A DNA stretch of 64,000 bases, from positions 437,986 to 501,985 of the forward strand of contig CAWJJG010000010.1 of the NCBI GenBank assembly GCA_963843085.1. Reading direction: 5' to 3'. The position numbers and the translations under genes were made by a program. This document shows positions 9,142 to 16,937 of this stretch, piece by piece. Numbering within the stretch: position 1 is the stretch's first letter; each line of letters opens with the position of its first letter. Under the pieces are notes generated by a model. It had not been told where the DNA came from, did no database searches, and saw only the letters and a list, made by a program, of their open reading frames with translations. This DNA comes from DASUPK01 sp963843085. Its GTDB lineage: Bacteria; Actinomycetota; Thermoleophilia; Solirubrobacterales; 70-9.

Positions 9142-9969
9142 ATGGTTGTCGATCCGATGGTGCCCACCTCATACGCAGTGGCCGACAAGCGCCAGGAGCT
9201 TGGCGATACCTGGACGCTCGAGCTCGAGCCCATCGCTGGCGCCGGCGTCGGCGAGTTCCGTCCCGGCCAGTTCTCCATGCTCTACGCCTTCGGCGCGGGC
9301 GAGGTGCCGATCTCCGTCAGCGGCGGCGGCCGAGCCGACGAGCGGCTCGGACACACCGTGCGCGCCGTCGGCGCGGCCACCCGCGCTCTCTGTGCGATCG
9401 AGACAGGCGCTCAGGTCGGCGTACGCGGCCCGTTCGGCAACAGCTGGCCACTCGCCGACGCGGAGGGAGGTGACGTGGTCGTCGTCGCGGGTGGGATCGG
9501 CTTGGCGCCACTTCGCCTTGCGATCAAGCACCTGATCGCGAACCGCGACTCCTATCGGGCGGTGTCGCTCCTGTACGGCGCCCGCTCACCCGACGAAATG
9601 CTGTTCTTCGGCGAGCTCCAGGCCTGGCGAGAGTCCGGGATCGACGTCAAGTACACGGTCGATGCCGCCTCGGGGGATTGGGGCGCTCGTGTGGGGCTGG
9701 TCACGAAGCTGATTCCGATCGCCGGCTTCGAGGGCGCTCGAACCACGGCGATGGTCTGTGGGCCGGAGGTGATGATGCGCTTCGTCACGCAGGCGCTCCA
9801 GGACCGCGGCGTCCCCACGGAGAGCATCCACGTCTCGCTGGAGCGGAACATGAAGTGCGCGATCGGCCACTGCGGCCACTGCCAGCTCGCCCACCGCTTC
9901 GTCTGCAAGGACGGCCCGGTCTTCCCGGTCGGGCGGATCGGGTCGCTGCTCGGAGTGCGAGAGCTGTGA
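9142..9969 (+). CDS. hydG: hydrogenase gamma subunit, FAD/NAD(P)-binding reductase
   Basis: This 275-residue ferredoxin-NADP reductase-like subunit has FRPGQFSMLYAF (flavin-binding barrel), VVVVAGGIGLAPLR (NAD(P) pyrophosphate loop), AMVCGPEVMMRFV, and a C-terminal [2Fe-2S] motif CAIGHCGHCQ with a fourth Cys in CKDGPVF. It links the hydrogenase to NAD(P)H, as in group 3b HydG and AsrB. It follows the cyclic-nucleotide-binding gene by three bases and overlaps the delta subunit as GTGA. This gene name must not be confused with the radical-SAM HydG of FeFe hydrogenase maturation. Confidence 0.9.
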   Translation: MVVDPMVPTSYAVADKRQELGDTWTLELEPIAGAGVGEFRPGQFSMLYAFGAGEVPISVSGGGRADERLGHTVRAVGAATRALCAIETGAQVGVRGPFGNSWPLADAEGGDVVVVAGGIGLAPLRLAIKHLIANRDSYRAVSLLYGARSPDEMLFFGELQAWRESGIDVKYTVDAASGDWGARVGLVTKLIPIAGFEGARTTAMVCGPEVMMRFVTQALQDRGVPTESIHVSLERNMKCAIGHCGHCQLAHRFVCKDGPVFPVGRIGSLLGVREL

Positions 9970-10745
9970 GCGACCGGCCGAAGCTTGCGGTCTGGAAGTT
10001 CGCTTCCTGCGACGGCTGTCAGCTCTCCCTACTCGACTTCGAGCGCGAGCTCGTCTCGCTGCCGGACCAGATCGAGGTGGCCTACTTCCTGGAGGCGACG
10101 CGCGGCGAGGTCGAGGGTCCCTACGACCTCTCGCTGGTCGAGGGCTCGATCACCACCCCGCACGACGCCGAGCGGATCAAGGAGGTCCGGGCGAAGTCGA
10201 AGCGGCTGGTGACGATCGGTGCCTGCGCGACCTCCGGCGGCATCCAGGCGCTGAAGAACTTCGCCGACGTCGAGGACTTCATGTCAGTCGTCTACGCCAC
10301 GCCCGACTACATCTCGACGCTCGACACCTCGACGCCGATCTCCTCGCACGTCCCCGTCGACTTCGAGCTGCAGGGCTGCCCGGTCAACCGCCACCAGCTG
10401 CTCGAGGTGATCAGCGCCTTCGTCAACGAGCGCAAGCCGGCCGTCGCGAACCACTCGGTCTGCATCGAGTGCAAGCGCGCCGGGAACGTCTGCGTGATGG
10501 TCGCCCACGGCACGCCGTGCCTCGGGCCGGTCACCCACGCCGGCTGCGGCGCGCTCTGTCCCAGCTACGACCGCGGCTGCTACGGCTGCTTCGGCCCGAT
10601 GGAGACGCCGAACGCGCCGTCGCTGTCGGGCTGGTTCGAGGGCCTCGGGATGGACGAGGTCGACGTGATCCGTGTCTACCGGACCTTCCACACGGCCGCC
10701 GAGCCGTTCCAGGCCGAGAGCGAGAGGCTCGAGGCGGATGGCTGA
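9966..10745 (+). CDS. hydD: NiFe hydrogenase small (delta) subunit
   Basis: This 259-residue small subunit of a group 3 NiFe hydrogenase carries the proximal cluster motif CDGCQLSLL near the N-terminus. Further Cys lie at GACATSGG, QGCPVN, CIECKRAGNVC and CLGPVTHAGCGALCP, ending in a GCYGCFGP segment. The start is GTG 9966, which overlaps the gamma stop as GTGA; a longer open frame upstream overlaps coding sequence and is ignored. There is no twin-arginine signal, so the enzyme is cytoplasmic. The end overlaps the large subunit by eight bases. Confidence 0.93.
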   Translation: MSDRPKLAVWKFASCDGCQLSLLDFERELVSLPDQIEVAYFLEATRGEVEGPYDLSLVEGSITTPHDAERIKEVRAKSKRLVTIGACATSGGIQALKNFADVEDFMSVVYATPDYISTLDTSTPISSHVPVDFELQGCPVNRHQLLEVISAFVNERKPAVANHSVCIECKRAGNVCVMVAHGTPCLGPVTHAGCGALCPSYDRGCYGCFGPMETPNAPSLSGWFEGLGMDEVDVIRVYRTFHTAAEPFQAESERLEADG

Positions 10746-12033
10746 CGAGACGCGGACGATCCGCACCGAGGCGCTGGCTCGCGTCGAGGGGGAGGGCGCG
10801 ATGCAGGTGAAGATCCGCGGCGGCGAGGTCGAGAACGTCGAGCTCCAGATCTACGAGCCCCCTCGCTTCTTCGAGGCCTTCCTCCGCGGCCGCGCCTTTG
10901 CGGAGGCGCCGGACATCACCGCGCGGATCTGCGGCATTTGCCCGGTCGCCTACATGACCAGCGCCTTCAACGCGATGGAGGACGCGCTCGATGTCCAGGT
11001 GGACGAGCGGATCCGCGCCCTGCGCCGGCTCATGTACTGCGGCGAGTGGATCGAGTCGCACGCGCTTCACGTCTTCCTGCTGCACGCCCCGGACTTCTTC
11101 GGCTTCGACTCGGCCTGGCAGATGGCGCGCGACCACCGCGAGGTGGTGGAGGGCGCGCTGAAGGTGAAGGCGATGGGCAACGAGCTGCTGCGGACGATCG
11201 GCGGCCGCGCGATCCACCCGATCAACACCAGGGTCGGCGGCTTCTACAAGGCGCCCGGCCGCGAGCACCTCGATGCGCTCGTCCCGGCGCTAGAGGAGTC
11301 GCGCGACTTCATGCGCGGCGCGGTCACCTTCCTCGCAGGCCTCGAGTTCCCCGACTTCGAGCAGGACTACGAGTTCGTCGCGCTGCGCGAACCGGACCGC
11401 TACGCGATCGAGGACGGGCGCCTGGTCTCGGGCTCCGGTCTCGACATCGGGCCGGGGGAGTACGAGGAGCACTTCTCCGAGCAGCACGTCCCGCACTCGA
11501 CCGCCCTGCAGTCGCGCATGTCCGGCGGTGGGACCTACTTCCTGGGGCCGATGGCCCGCTACTCGCTCAACTACGAGCAGCTCACCGATGGTGCGAAGGA
11601 GGCCGCGGAGGGAGCCGGCCTCGGACCGGAGTGCCGCAACCCGTTCAAGTCGATCCTGGTTCGCAGCGTGGAGATCATCTTCGCCCTGGAGGAGGCGCTG
11701 GAGCTGATCGCGGGCTATGAGCCGCCGGATCCCCCGGCGCAGGTGCCCGAGCCCAGGGCGGCGGCGGGATGCGGCTGGAGCGAGGCCCCGCGCGGAATGC
11801 TCTGGCACCGCTACCGGCTGGAGGACGACGGCTCGATCGCCGAGGCGCGAATCGTTCCTCCCACCTCCCAGAATCAGGCCCGGATCGAGCAGGACCTGCT
11901 CGAGTTCGTGAAGCCTCGCGTCGAGCTGCCCGACGACCGCCTGCAGTGGGAGTGCGAGCAGGCGATCCGCAACTACGACCCCTGCATCAGCTGCTCGACC
12001 CACTTCCTGAAGCTCGATGTCGACCGCGCCTGA
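10738..12033 (+). CDS. hydA: NiFe hydrogenase large (alpha) subunit
   Basis: This 431-residue catalytic subunit binds nickel and iron through the N-terminal motif RICGICP (Cys65, Cys68) and the C-terminal motif DPCISCSTH (Cys416, Cys419, His422). Nine residues (FLKLDVDRA) follow His422, the usual place where a maturation protease removes the tail. A suitable protease is the next gene. The set beta-gamma-delta-alpha matches the bidirectional NADP-linked group 3b enzymes. All metal-binding Cys are present, so it should be functional if hyp genes are supplied elsewhere. The start MADETRTIRTEAL is set at 10738. Confidence 0.95.
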   Translation: MADETRTIRTEALARVEGEGAMQVKIRGGEVENVELQIYEPPRFFEAFLRGRAFAEAPDITARICGICPVAYMTSAFNAMEDALDVQVDERIRALRRLMYCGEWIESHALHVFLLHAPDFFGFDSAWQMARDHREVVEGALKVKAMGNELLRTIGGRAIHPINTRVGGFYKAPGREHLDALVPALEESRDFMRGAVTFLAGLEFPDFEQDYEFVALREPDRYAIEDGRLVSGSGLDIGPGEYEEHFSEQHVPHSTALQSRMSGGGTYFLGPMARYSLNYEQLTDGAKEAAEGAGLGPECRNPFKSILVRSVEIIFALEEALELIAGYEPPDPPAQVPEPRAAAGCGWSEAPRGMLWHRYRLEDDGSIAEARIVPPTSQNQARIEQDLLEFVKPRVELPDDRLQWECEQAIRNYDPCISCSTHFLKLDVDRA

Positions 12034-12715
12034 CGCGATGGCGAAGCACTTCATTCATCGCGAGCACCGCCTGAGCGACCCGGAGTTCCTCAAGGAGGAG
12101 CGGAAGTTCCTCGACGCGCAGCGCGACTCGCTCCACCTGATGGAGCGCCAACGCGAGCAGCTCGCCCGTGACATCGAGCACGCCCGCCGGGATGCGCACG
12201 ATCTCGGCATCTCGCTCAACCATGCGCCGGAGTCGGGATTCCGTGCCTGGTTGGGGTTGATCGGGGTGGGCAACCACTACCGCTCCGATGACGCGGCGGG
12301 CCTCGAGGTGGCGAGGCGTTTGCGCGCGACGCGTCCGCCGGGCTGCCGGATCGTGGAGGAGGAGGGCGAGCCGACCTCCCTGATCGAGGCGTGGGCGCTG
12401 GTGAAGGAGGCGATCGTGATCGACGCGGTCGCCTCCGGCGCGCCGCCCGGGACCCTCCATCGCTTCGACGTTACGCACGCGGCGCTGCCCACCGAGATGT
12501 TCAAGGGCTCGACGCATTCCCTGGGCGTGGCCGATGCCGTCGAGCTGGCCCGCGAGCTCGATCGCCTGCCGCCGCGGCTCGCCGTCTACGGGATCGAGGG
12601 CGAGAGCTTCGAAACTGCTGAGGGGCTCACGCCGGCCGTTGAGGCCACCGTCGACGGGTTGGTCGCCGAGCTCCACGATGAGCTCGGGGACGGGCCCGCT
12701 TCGGCGGGCGGTTGA
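12017..12715 (+). CDS. hydrogenase maturation protease with N-terminal extension
   Basis: The protein has 232 residues. Residues 78-230 or so are an M52-family (HybD/HycI/HyaD) endopeptidase: GVGNHYRSDDAAGLEVARRL holds the GN and DD signature, VIDAVASG and GSTHSLGVADAVELA follow. The first 75 residues are an extra charged, helical, coiled-coil-like segment (for example EFLKEERKFLDAQRDSLHLM) not usual in this family. ATG 12017 overlaps the end of hydA by 17 bases; ATG 12038 is the alternative. It should cleave the nine-residue HydA tail after nickel insertion. The extension may bind HydA or a Hyp protein. Confidence 0.85.
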   Translation: MSTAPDAMAKHFIHREHRLSDPEFLKEERKFLDAQRDSLHLMERQREQLARDIEHARRDAHDLGISLNHAPESGFRAWLGLIGVGNHYRSDDAAGLEVARRLRATRPPGCRIVEEEGEPTSLIEAWALVKEAIVIDAVASGAPPGTLHRFDVTHAALPTEMFKGSTHSLGVADAVELARELDRLPPRLAVYGIEGESFETAEGLTPAVEATVDGLVAELHDELGDGPASAGG

Positions 12716-12741
12716 TGCACGAGCTCGCCGTCGCCCGCTAG
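12715..12741 (+). pseudogene. hypA 5' remnant (eight codons)
   Basis: Directly overlapping the protease stop (TGATG) is the short frame MHELAVAR followed by TAG. HypA/HybF nickel chaperones begin MHELS(I/L)A, with His2 binding nickel, and often sit next to hydrogenase genes. The frame beyond the stop does not resemble HypA. The TAG coincides with the stop of a convergent small gene. The likely reading is a deletion or insertion that cut hypA after its first codons. With only eight codons, chance similarity is possible. Confidence 0.45.
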
Positions 12742-12914
12742 CCGGACGAAACGTCCTCGGCGTCCTTGGCGTCGGCGACCGCCCATCCCAGGCGCTGGAT
12801 GAACTGGGCCGCATGATGGCTGCTCGCCAGATGCTCGGGCTGGACGTCCTCCGCGAACAAGATCGCGGAGTCCTGGTGGGCGCTGGCGTTGCTACTCACG
12901 ATGATCGTGGGCAT
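12738..12914 (-). CDS. small protein of unknown function, 58 residues
   Basis: The ORF begins MPTIIVSSNASAHQDSAILF and ends DAKDAEDVSSG. It has a strong ribosome site (AAGGAAGG) nine bases before ATG 12914, which makes it a convincing gene despite its size. It is soluble and His-containing (SSHHAAQF), with a Trp in RLGWAVADAK, and has no recognised domain. It is the last of three small minus-strand genes (13461 to 12738), about 50 bases after the second. Its stop overlaps the hypA-like remnant on the other strand. Confidence 0.65.
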   Translation of the reverse strand: MPTIIVSSNASAHQDSAILFAEDVQPEHLASSHHAAQFIQRLGWAVADAKDAEDVSSG

Positions 12915-12964
12915 GGAGGTGATTCCTTCCTTGGGAGGTGTGCTGCAGAGGGACTGCGCGGTCG

Positions 12965-13336
12965 CTAGTGCGCAGAGTCGCGTGAGACGAGGGGAACTCG
13001 CCGCTCTTGATGGAGGCGATCGACCTCATCGAGCACGTCGCGACGAGCCTGGAACTTGCGCTCGTAGCCGCGTACTCGCTTGATCTCCGAGAGATCGGCC
13101 TTCCCGAGCGCCGCGACCACGTCGTCGATGCTCATCGCGTCGTAACCCGGGAGCGGTTCATCCTGGCGCAGCCAGCGAAGCTTGTTGAAAACCATAAGGC
13201 GATCCTCGTGGGCGCGCTCGTAGCTATCGACCTCGGCGAGTTCCACCTGGGAATGGCTGGAGAGCGCCGCCACGACGTCCTTGGTCTTGAGCTTGTCGTA
13301 GCCGGCGAACGGCTCTTTGGAAGCTGCGGCGGTCAT
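12965..13336 (-). CDS. tandem-repeat protein with two GYDxL motifs
   Basis: This 123-residue protein is made of two similar units of about 50 residues. Each starts GYD(K/A)(L/M) and continues with a helix (KDVVAALSSHSQVELAEVDS; IDDVVAALGKADLSEIKRVR) and a YER motif followed by Arg/Lys-rich helix. It looks all-helical and soluble. I recall similar two-unit proteins as common in actinobacteria but cannot give a function. The ATG overlaps the stop of a 42-residue Pro-rich ORF as ATGA. Divergent from a winged-helix regulator, which may control it. Confidence 0.75.
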   Translation of the reverse strand: MTAAASKEPFAGYDKLKTKDVVAALSSHSQVELAEVDSYERAHEDRLMVFNKLRWLRQDEPLPGYDAMSIDDVVAALGKADLSEIKRVRGYERKFQARRDVLDEVDRLHQERRVPLVSRDSAH

Positions 13337-13461
13337 CGGGTCTCCGCTCGCGGAGTTCCCGGCGGGACGATCGGCGCGGTTGGGACCGGCGTTGCGGCCG
13401 GCATCGGTGATGCGACTGGGACCGGAGTCGCGGGCGGGATCTGGGTCAGCTCATTGGCCAT
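13333..13461 (-). CDS. 42-residue Pro-rich small ORF
   Basis: The frame begins MANELTQIPPATPVPVASPM and ends PPGTPRAETR; its TGA overlaps the next ATG (ATGA). It is rich in Pro, Ala, Thr and Val with an imperfect repeat (ATPVPVASPMPAATPVPTAP). No ribosome site stands out, but the start lies close to the regulator gene on the other strand, and leaderless messages are common in actinobacteria. It could also be an N-terminal part of the next protein if one base were missing here. Confidence 0.5.
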   Translation of the reverse strand: MANELTQIPPATPVPVASPMPAATPVPTAPIVPPGTPRAETR

Positions 13462-13488
13462 TGGAACACCCTATCAGTAATTCATGAA

Positions 13489-13503
13489 ATACTTTTCAAG
13501 TAT
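13489..13503. promoter_or_regulatory. palindrome at the start of the winged-helix gene
   Basis: ATACTT-TTC-AAGTAT is a perfect six-base inverted repeat in an AT-rich spot between the divergent small-gene operon and the winged-helix regulator. It overlaps the likely regulator start, so binding there would block its own expression and possibly the divergent promoter. The role is inference from position. Confidence 0.45.
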
Positions 13504-13795
13504 GGCGAAAGCCACGACGCGCGCCGCTCCTCGCTGGGACTTCCTGACGAACCACGCGCACGTCCTGGTCTGCGTCGCCCGCGATCCCGGCATACGCCTG
13601 CGGGACATCGCCGCCGCTGTCGGCATCACGGAGCGCGCCGCCCACCGGATCCTCTCCGAGCTCGTCGACGATGGCTACGTGGTGCGCGAGCGACAGGGCC
13701 GGCGCAACCGGTACCAGGTGAAGTCCGACCGGCCACTCCGGCATCCGCTCGCCGAGGAGCTCGAGGTGGGCGATCTTCTCGAGGTCCTGCGGTGA
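13502..13795 (+). CDS. winged-helix transcriptional regulator
   Basis: The protein has 97 residues from ATG 13502; an in-frame ATG at 13484 would add six. DPGIRLRDIAAAVGITERAA followed by HRILSELVDDGYVVRERQGR is a clear winged helix of the MarR/IclR type. The acidic C-terminus (EELEVGDLLEVLR) may mediate pairing. No ligand domain is present. It is divergent from three small genes, with a palindrome over its own start, so autoregulation is likely. The target is otherwise unknown. Confidence 0.8.
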   Translation: MAKATTRAAPRWDFLTNHAHVLVCVARDPGIRLRDIAAAVGITERAAHRILSELVDDGYVVRERQGRRNRYQVKSDRPLRHPLAEELEVGDLLEVLR

Positions 13796-13832
13796 GGCGA
13801 AGTCGCGCCGGCTAGAGCTTCTCGCCGTCCTT

Positions 13833-14042
13833 CTATTTCGAACGGCCAGGCTGAACCACAATCATCGCGATCAGCCCGATGCTGAAGATGGCGAAGGCGA
13901 TCCCGCCGACGGGTCCGGCGAAGTAGAAACCGATGAAGGCGAGGCCAAAGACGGCTACCGCGGCCAGCGTCACCGCGATGCCGACGAGGTCGGATTCCAG
14001 CCAATCGCTAATTCTGTTGTGGATTCGTTCCATCCTCAGCAT
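13833..14042 (-). CDS. small two-TM membrane protein
   Basis: This protein of about 69 residues has two hydrophobic segments (GIAVTLAAVAVFGLAFIGFY and VGGIAFAIFSIGLIAMIVV) after a short amphipathic start MERIHNRISDWLESD, and a basic end. ATG 14042 is used; ATG 14033 is also possible. No family recognised. It lies downstream of, and on the same strand as, the GNAT/acyl-CoA synthetase gene, 131 bases after its stop. Confidence 0.6.
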   Translation of the reverse strand: MLRMERIHNRISDWLESDLVGIAVTLAAVAVFGLAFIGFYFAGPVGGIAFAIFSIGLIAMIVVQPGRSK

Positions 14043-14173
14043 GGTCGCCGTTCCCGACCCGGGTTTCATCAGTGCGCACTCCGGCCTGCGACTCCGTAGT
14101 GGCCACTCACCTACTCGCCCCCAGTAGAGACGCTCTGTCGTGCCGTGTTCGGTCTCCACCGGCCGAGTATTCG

Positions 14174-16921
14174 CTACTTCCAGGTGCGGGGCCAGGAGCG
14201 CTGCGGTGGCCGGGCCCGCAGCCTGATGCGGTAGTCGACGGCCAGTGCCCCGTCGGCGCCCGCAACCACCGGATTGAGGTCCAGCTCGGCGATCTCGTCG
14301 TGGGCCTCGACCATCGCGCTCACCCGCAGCAGCTGTTCCTCGATCGCCTCCAGATCGGCGTCGGGGGCGCCGCGGAAGCCGGTGAGCAGAGGGAAGGTGA
14401 CCAGCGAGCGGATCATCTGACTGGCGTCGGTGCGGGTGATCGGAGTGACGCGGATGGAGACGTCGCGGAGCAGTTCGGCCCGGGTCCCCCCGGCGCCGCA
14501 GGCGAGAACCGGGCCGAAGGTCGGATCGTCGGCGACGCCGATCAGGAGCTCCGTGCCGTCGCCGACCATCTCCTGGACGATGAACTTCTCGCACTTCCCC
14601 CCGGCGGCGCTCACGGCCCGGTCCATCTCCCCGGCGGCCTCGGCCACCTGGCCGGGATCCAGCCCGATCCGCACACCGCCCATCTCGGTCTTGTGAAGGA
14701 GACCCTCCCCCTGCGCCTTCAGGGCCACCGTCCCCTCGAGCTTCGCGGCCGCGCCGGCGGCCTCCGCCGGGTTCCCCGCGGCGCGCCAGCGGGGGATCGG
14801 GATCCCGTAGCAGCCGAGCAGCCGCGAGGCGCCCTCGATGTCCATCCACTCCTGTCCCGCGCCGAGCGTCTCCGCGATCAGCGCGGCAGCCTGCTCGTCG
14901 TCTAGGTCCTCGAAGTCCGGCGGCTCCTCGGACGGGGTGCGGCACCAGTCCACGTGGCGCATGACCCGCCCGAGGGCGTTGGCGGCGCCCTCCGGGTAGA
15001 GGTGGACGGGCATCGCCCCGATCGCGCGGGCCGCGGCGTGGTCCTTCTCGGACATGAACACCGCCTGCACCGGGATCCGGCGCGGCATCTCGTCGACCGC
15101 CTGGTGGATCGCGCCCGCGACGTCCTCGGGGCGGGTGAGCAGTGGCTTGATGAAGATGACGACGAGCGAGTCGAGGCCCTCATAAGCCGCCAGCGCCCGG
15201 ATCGTCCGGCGATAGTGATCGGCGGAGGCGGTCGCGATCATGTCGACGGGGTTGGAGATCCCCGCCTCGGCCGGCAGGAACTCGCGCAGGGAGGCGAGCA
15301 CCTCCTCGGGCAGCTCCGGGACCTCGAGCCCGGCGGCTTCGCAGGCGTCCGCGCACATCACGCCGGGCCCGCCCGCGTTGGTGACGATCCCGACGCGGTT
15401 GCCATCCGGGCGTGGCTGGGTCGCCAGCAGGGAGGCGACGTCGAGGAGCTCCGAGAGCGTCTCGGTGCGGATCACCCCGACCTGGTCGAAGAGGGCGTCG
15501 ACCGTCAGATCGGACGCGGCGATCAGCGCCCCCGTGTGCGAGCTCGTGGCTCGGCGGCCGGCGGCGGAGCGCCCGCTCTTCACCGCCACGATCGGCATCT
15601 CGCGGCCGACGCGGCGAGCGACCCGCGAGAAGCGGCGCGGGTCGCTGAACGACTCGATGTAGAGCAGCGCGACCTCGGTGGCGTCGTCCGACTCCCAGTA
15701 CTCGAGCATGTCGTTCGCGGTGATGTCCGCGCGGTTGCCGATCGAGGCGAAGGAGGAGACGCCGAGGCTGCGGTCGCTCGCCAGGTCGATCAGCGCGAGG
15801 CCGAGGGCGCCGCTCTGGGTGACGAAGCCGACGTTGCCCGGCGGAGGCCCGCCCGGAGCGAAGGTCGCGTTGAACCGGTGGCCCTCGGTCGTGTTGAGGA
15901 TGCCGAGGCAGTTCGGGCCGATCAGGCGCATCCCCGCGGCGCGGCAGACGGCCACCAGTTCGCGCTCGCGCTCGGCTCCCTCGGGACCGACCTCCGCGAA
16001 GCCGGCCGAGATCACGACCAGCGCCCGCACTCCGCGCTCGGCGCACTGCCGGGCCGCCTCGACGACGGCCGTGGCCGGCACCGCGATCGCCGCCAGCTCC
16101 ACGTCCTCCGGCAGCTCCTCGATGCCGCGGTAGGAGTGGACCGACTGCACGACCTCAGCGTGTGGGTTGACGGGGTAGGTGACGCCCTCGAAGCCGGACT
16201 CCAGCGTGTTGTGGAAGAGCTGTCCGCCGACGGTGGTGCGGTCCCGCGAGGCGCCGATCACGGCGATCCCGCTCGGCTCCAGGAAGTAGCGGAGGGCGGC
16301 CTCGGCCGCCAGCCGGTCGCGGTCCTCGAAGCGGCGCAGCGCCTCGTCCTCGAAGGAGGTCGGGAACACCACCCGGATCACCCCGGGCGCCGAGGAGATC
16401 TCGACCGGGAAGCCGCTCTCCCGGAACACCTCCACCATCCGGTGGTTCTCGGGCATCACCTCCGCCTGGAAGACGGCGATGTCGTTGTCGACGGCGACCT
16501 CGGCCAGGTGAGCGAGCAGCAGCGTGGCCAGCCCGTGCCCCTGGAGCCGGTCGGCGACCGCGAACGCGACCTCGGCGTCGTCCCCGCCGTTGCCGATGTA
16601 GATGCCCTGACCGACCACCTCACCGTCGCGGAGCGCGACCAGCCCGTAGCGCTGCGCATAGTCGGCTTCCGCCATCGATTGCGCGGCCGCGCGCAGGTTG
16701 ACGCCGCCGGAGAAGAACCTGAACATCCGCGAGCTCGGGTCGAGTCCCTCGAGGAAGGCGTACAGCGCGTCCTCGTCGTCGGCCCGAACGGGCCTGACGT
16801 GGACCGTGCTGCCGTCGCGCAGGGCCACGTCGGCCTCGCGCTCGGCCGGGTAGGCGGCCTCTCCTCGGGGCGTCGCGTTCAGGTTCCGAACACTTGCAGA
16901 AGACGACCGCCGTGCCGACAT
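14174..16921 (-). CDS. GNAT acetyltransferase-ADP-forming acyl-CoA synthetase fusion
   Basis: The protein has 915 residues. An N-terminal GNAT domain (about 35-195; acetyl-CoA loop QGHGLA at 127-132) is followed by a CoA-binding Rossmann domain (VIGASRDR), succinyl-CoA-ligase-like domains (GPNCLGIL; SSHTGAL with the phosphorylated His462), and a C-terminal ATP-grasp domain (VALKAQGEGLLHKTEMGGVR). This is the protein-acetyltransferase (Pat) architecture, but with GNAT at the N-terminus. If His462 is active, the enzyme could make ATP from acetyl-CoA; otherwise the synthetase part may only sense ligands. ATG 16921 leaves 16 bases to the divergent stress gene; GTG 16828 is an alternative start. 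Confidence 0.88.
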   Translation of the reverse strand: MSARRSSSASVRNLNATPRGEAAYPAEREADVALRDGSTVHVRPVRADDEDALYAFLEGLDPSSRMFRFFSGGVNLRAAAQSMAEADYAQRYGLVALRDGEVVGQGIYIGNGGDDAEVAFAVADRLQGHGLATLLLAHLAEVAVDNDIAVFQAEVMPENHRMVEVFRESGFPVEISSAPGVIRVVFPTSFEDEALRRFEDRDRLAAEAALRYFLEPSGIAVIGASRDRTTVGGQLFHNTLESGFEGVTYPVNPHAEVVQSVHSYRGIEELPEDVELAAIAVPATAVVEAARQCAERGVRALVVISAGFAEVGPEGAERERELVAVCRAAGMRLIGPNCLGILNTTEGHRFNATFAPGGPPPGNVGFVTQSGALGLALIDLASDRSLGVSSFASIGNRADITANDMLEYWESDDATEVALLYIESFSDPRRFSRVARRVGREMPIVAVKSGRSAAGRRATSSHTGALIAASDLTVDALFDQVGVIRTETLSELLDVASLLATQPRPDGNRVGIVTNAGGPGVMCADACEAAGLEVPELPEEVLASLREFLPAEAGISNPVDMIATASADHYRRTIRALAAYEGLDSLVVIFIKPLLTRPEDVAGAIHQAVDEMPRRIPVQAVFMSEKDHAAARAIGAMPVHLYPEGAANALGRVMRHVDWCRTPSEEPPDFEDLDDEQAAALIAETLGAGQEWMDIEGASRLLGCYGIPIPRWRAAGNPAEAAGAAAKLEGTVALKAQGEGLLHKTEMGGVRIGLDPGQVAEAAGEMDRAVSAAGGKCEKFIVQEMVGDGTELLIGVADDPTFGPVLACGAGGTRAELLRDVSIRVTPITRTDASQMIRSLVTFPLLTGFRGAPDADLEAIEEQLLRVSAMVEAHDEIAELDLNPVVAGADGALAVDYRIRLRARPPQRSWPRTWK

Positions 16922-16937
16922 GCTTAGGCTCCCGTCA

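Noticed and set aside
14954..16927. 657-codon open frame on the plus strand opposite the GNAT/acyl-CoA synthetase gene
   Set aside because: It is an antisense shadow caused by GC-rich codon use: Arg/Asp/Gly-rich without domains, while the other strand has full catalytic motifs.
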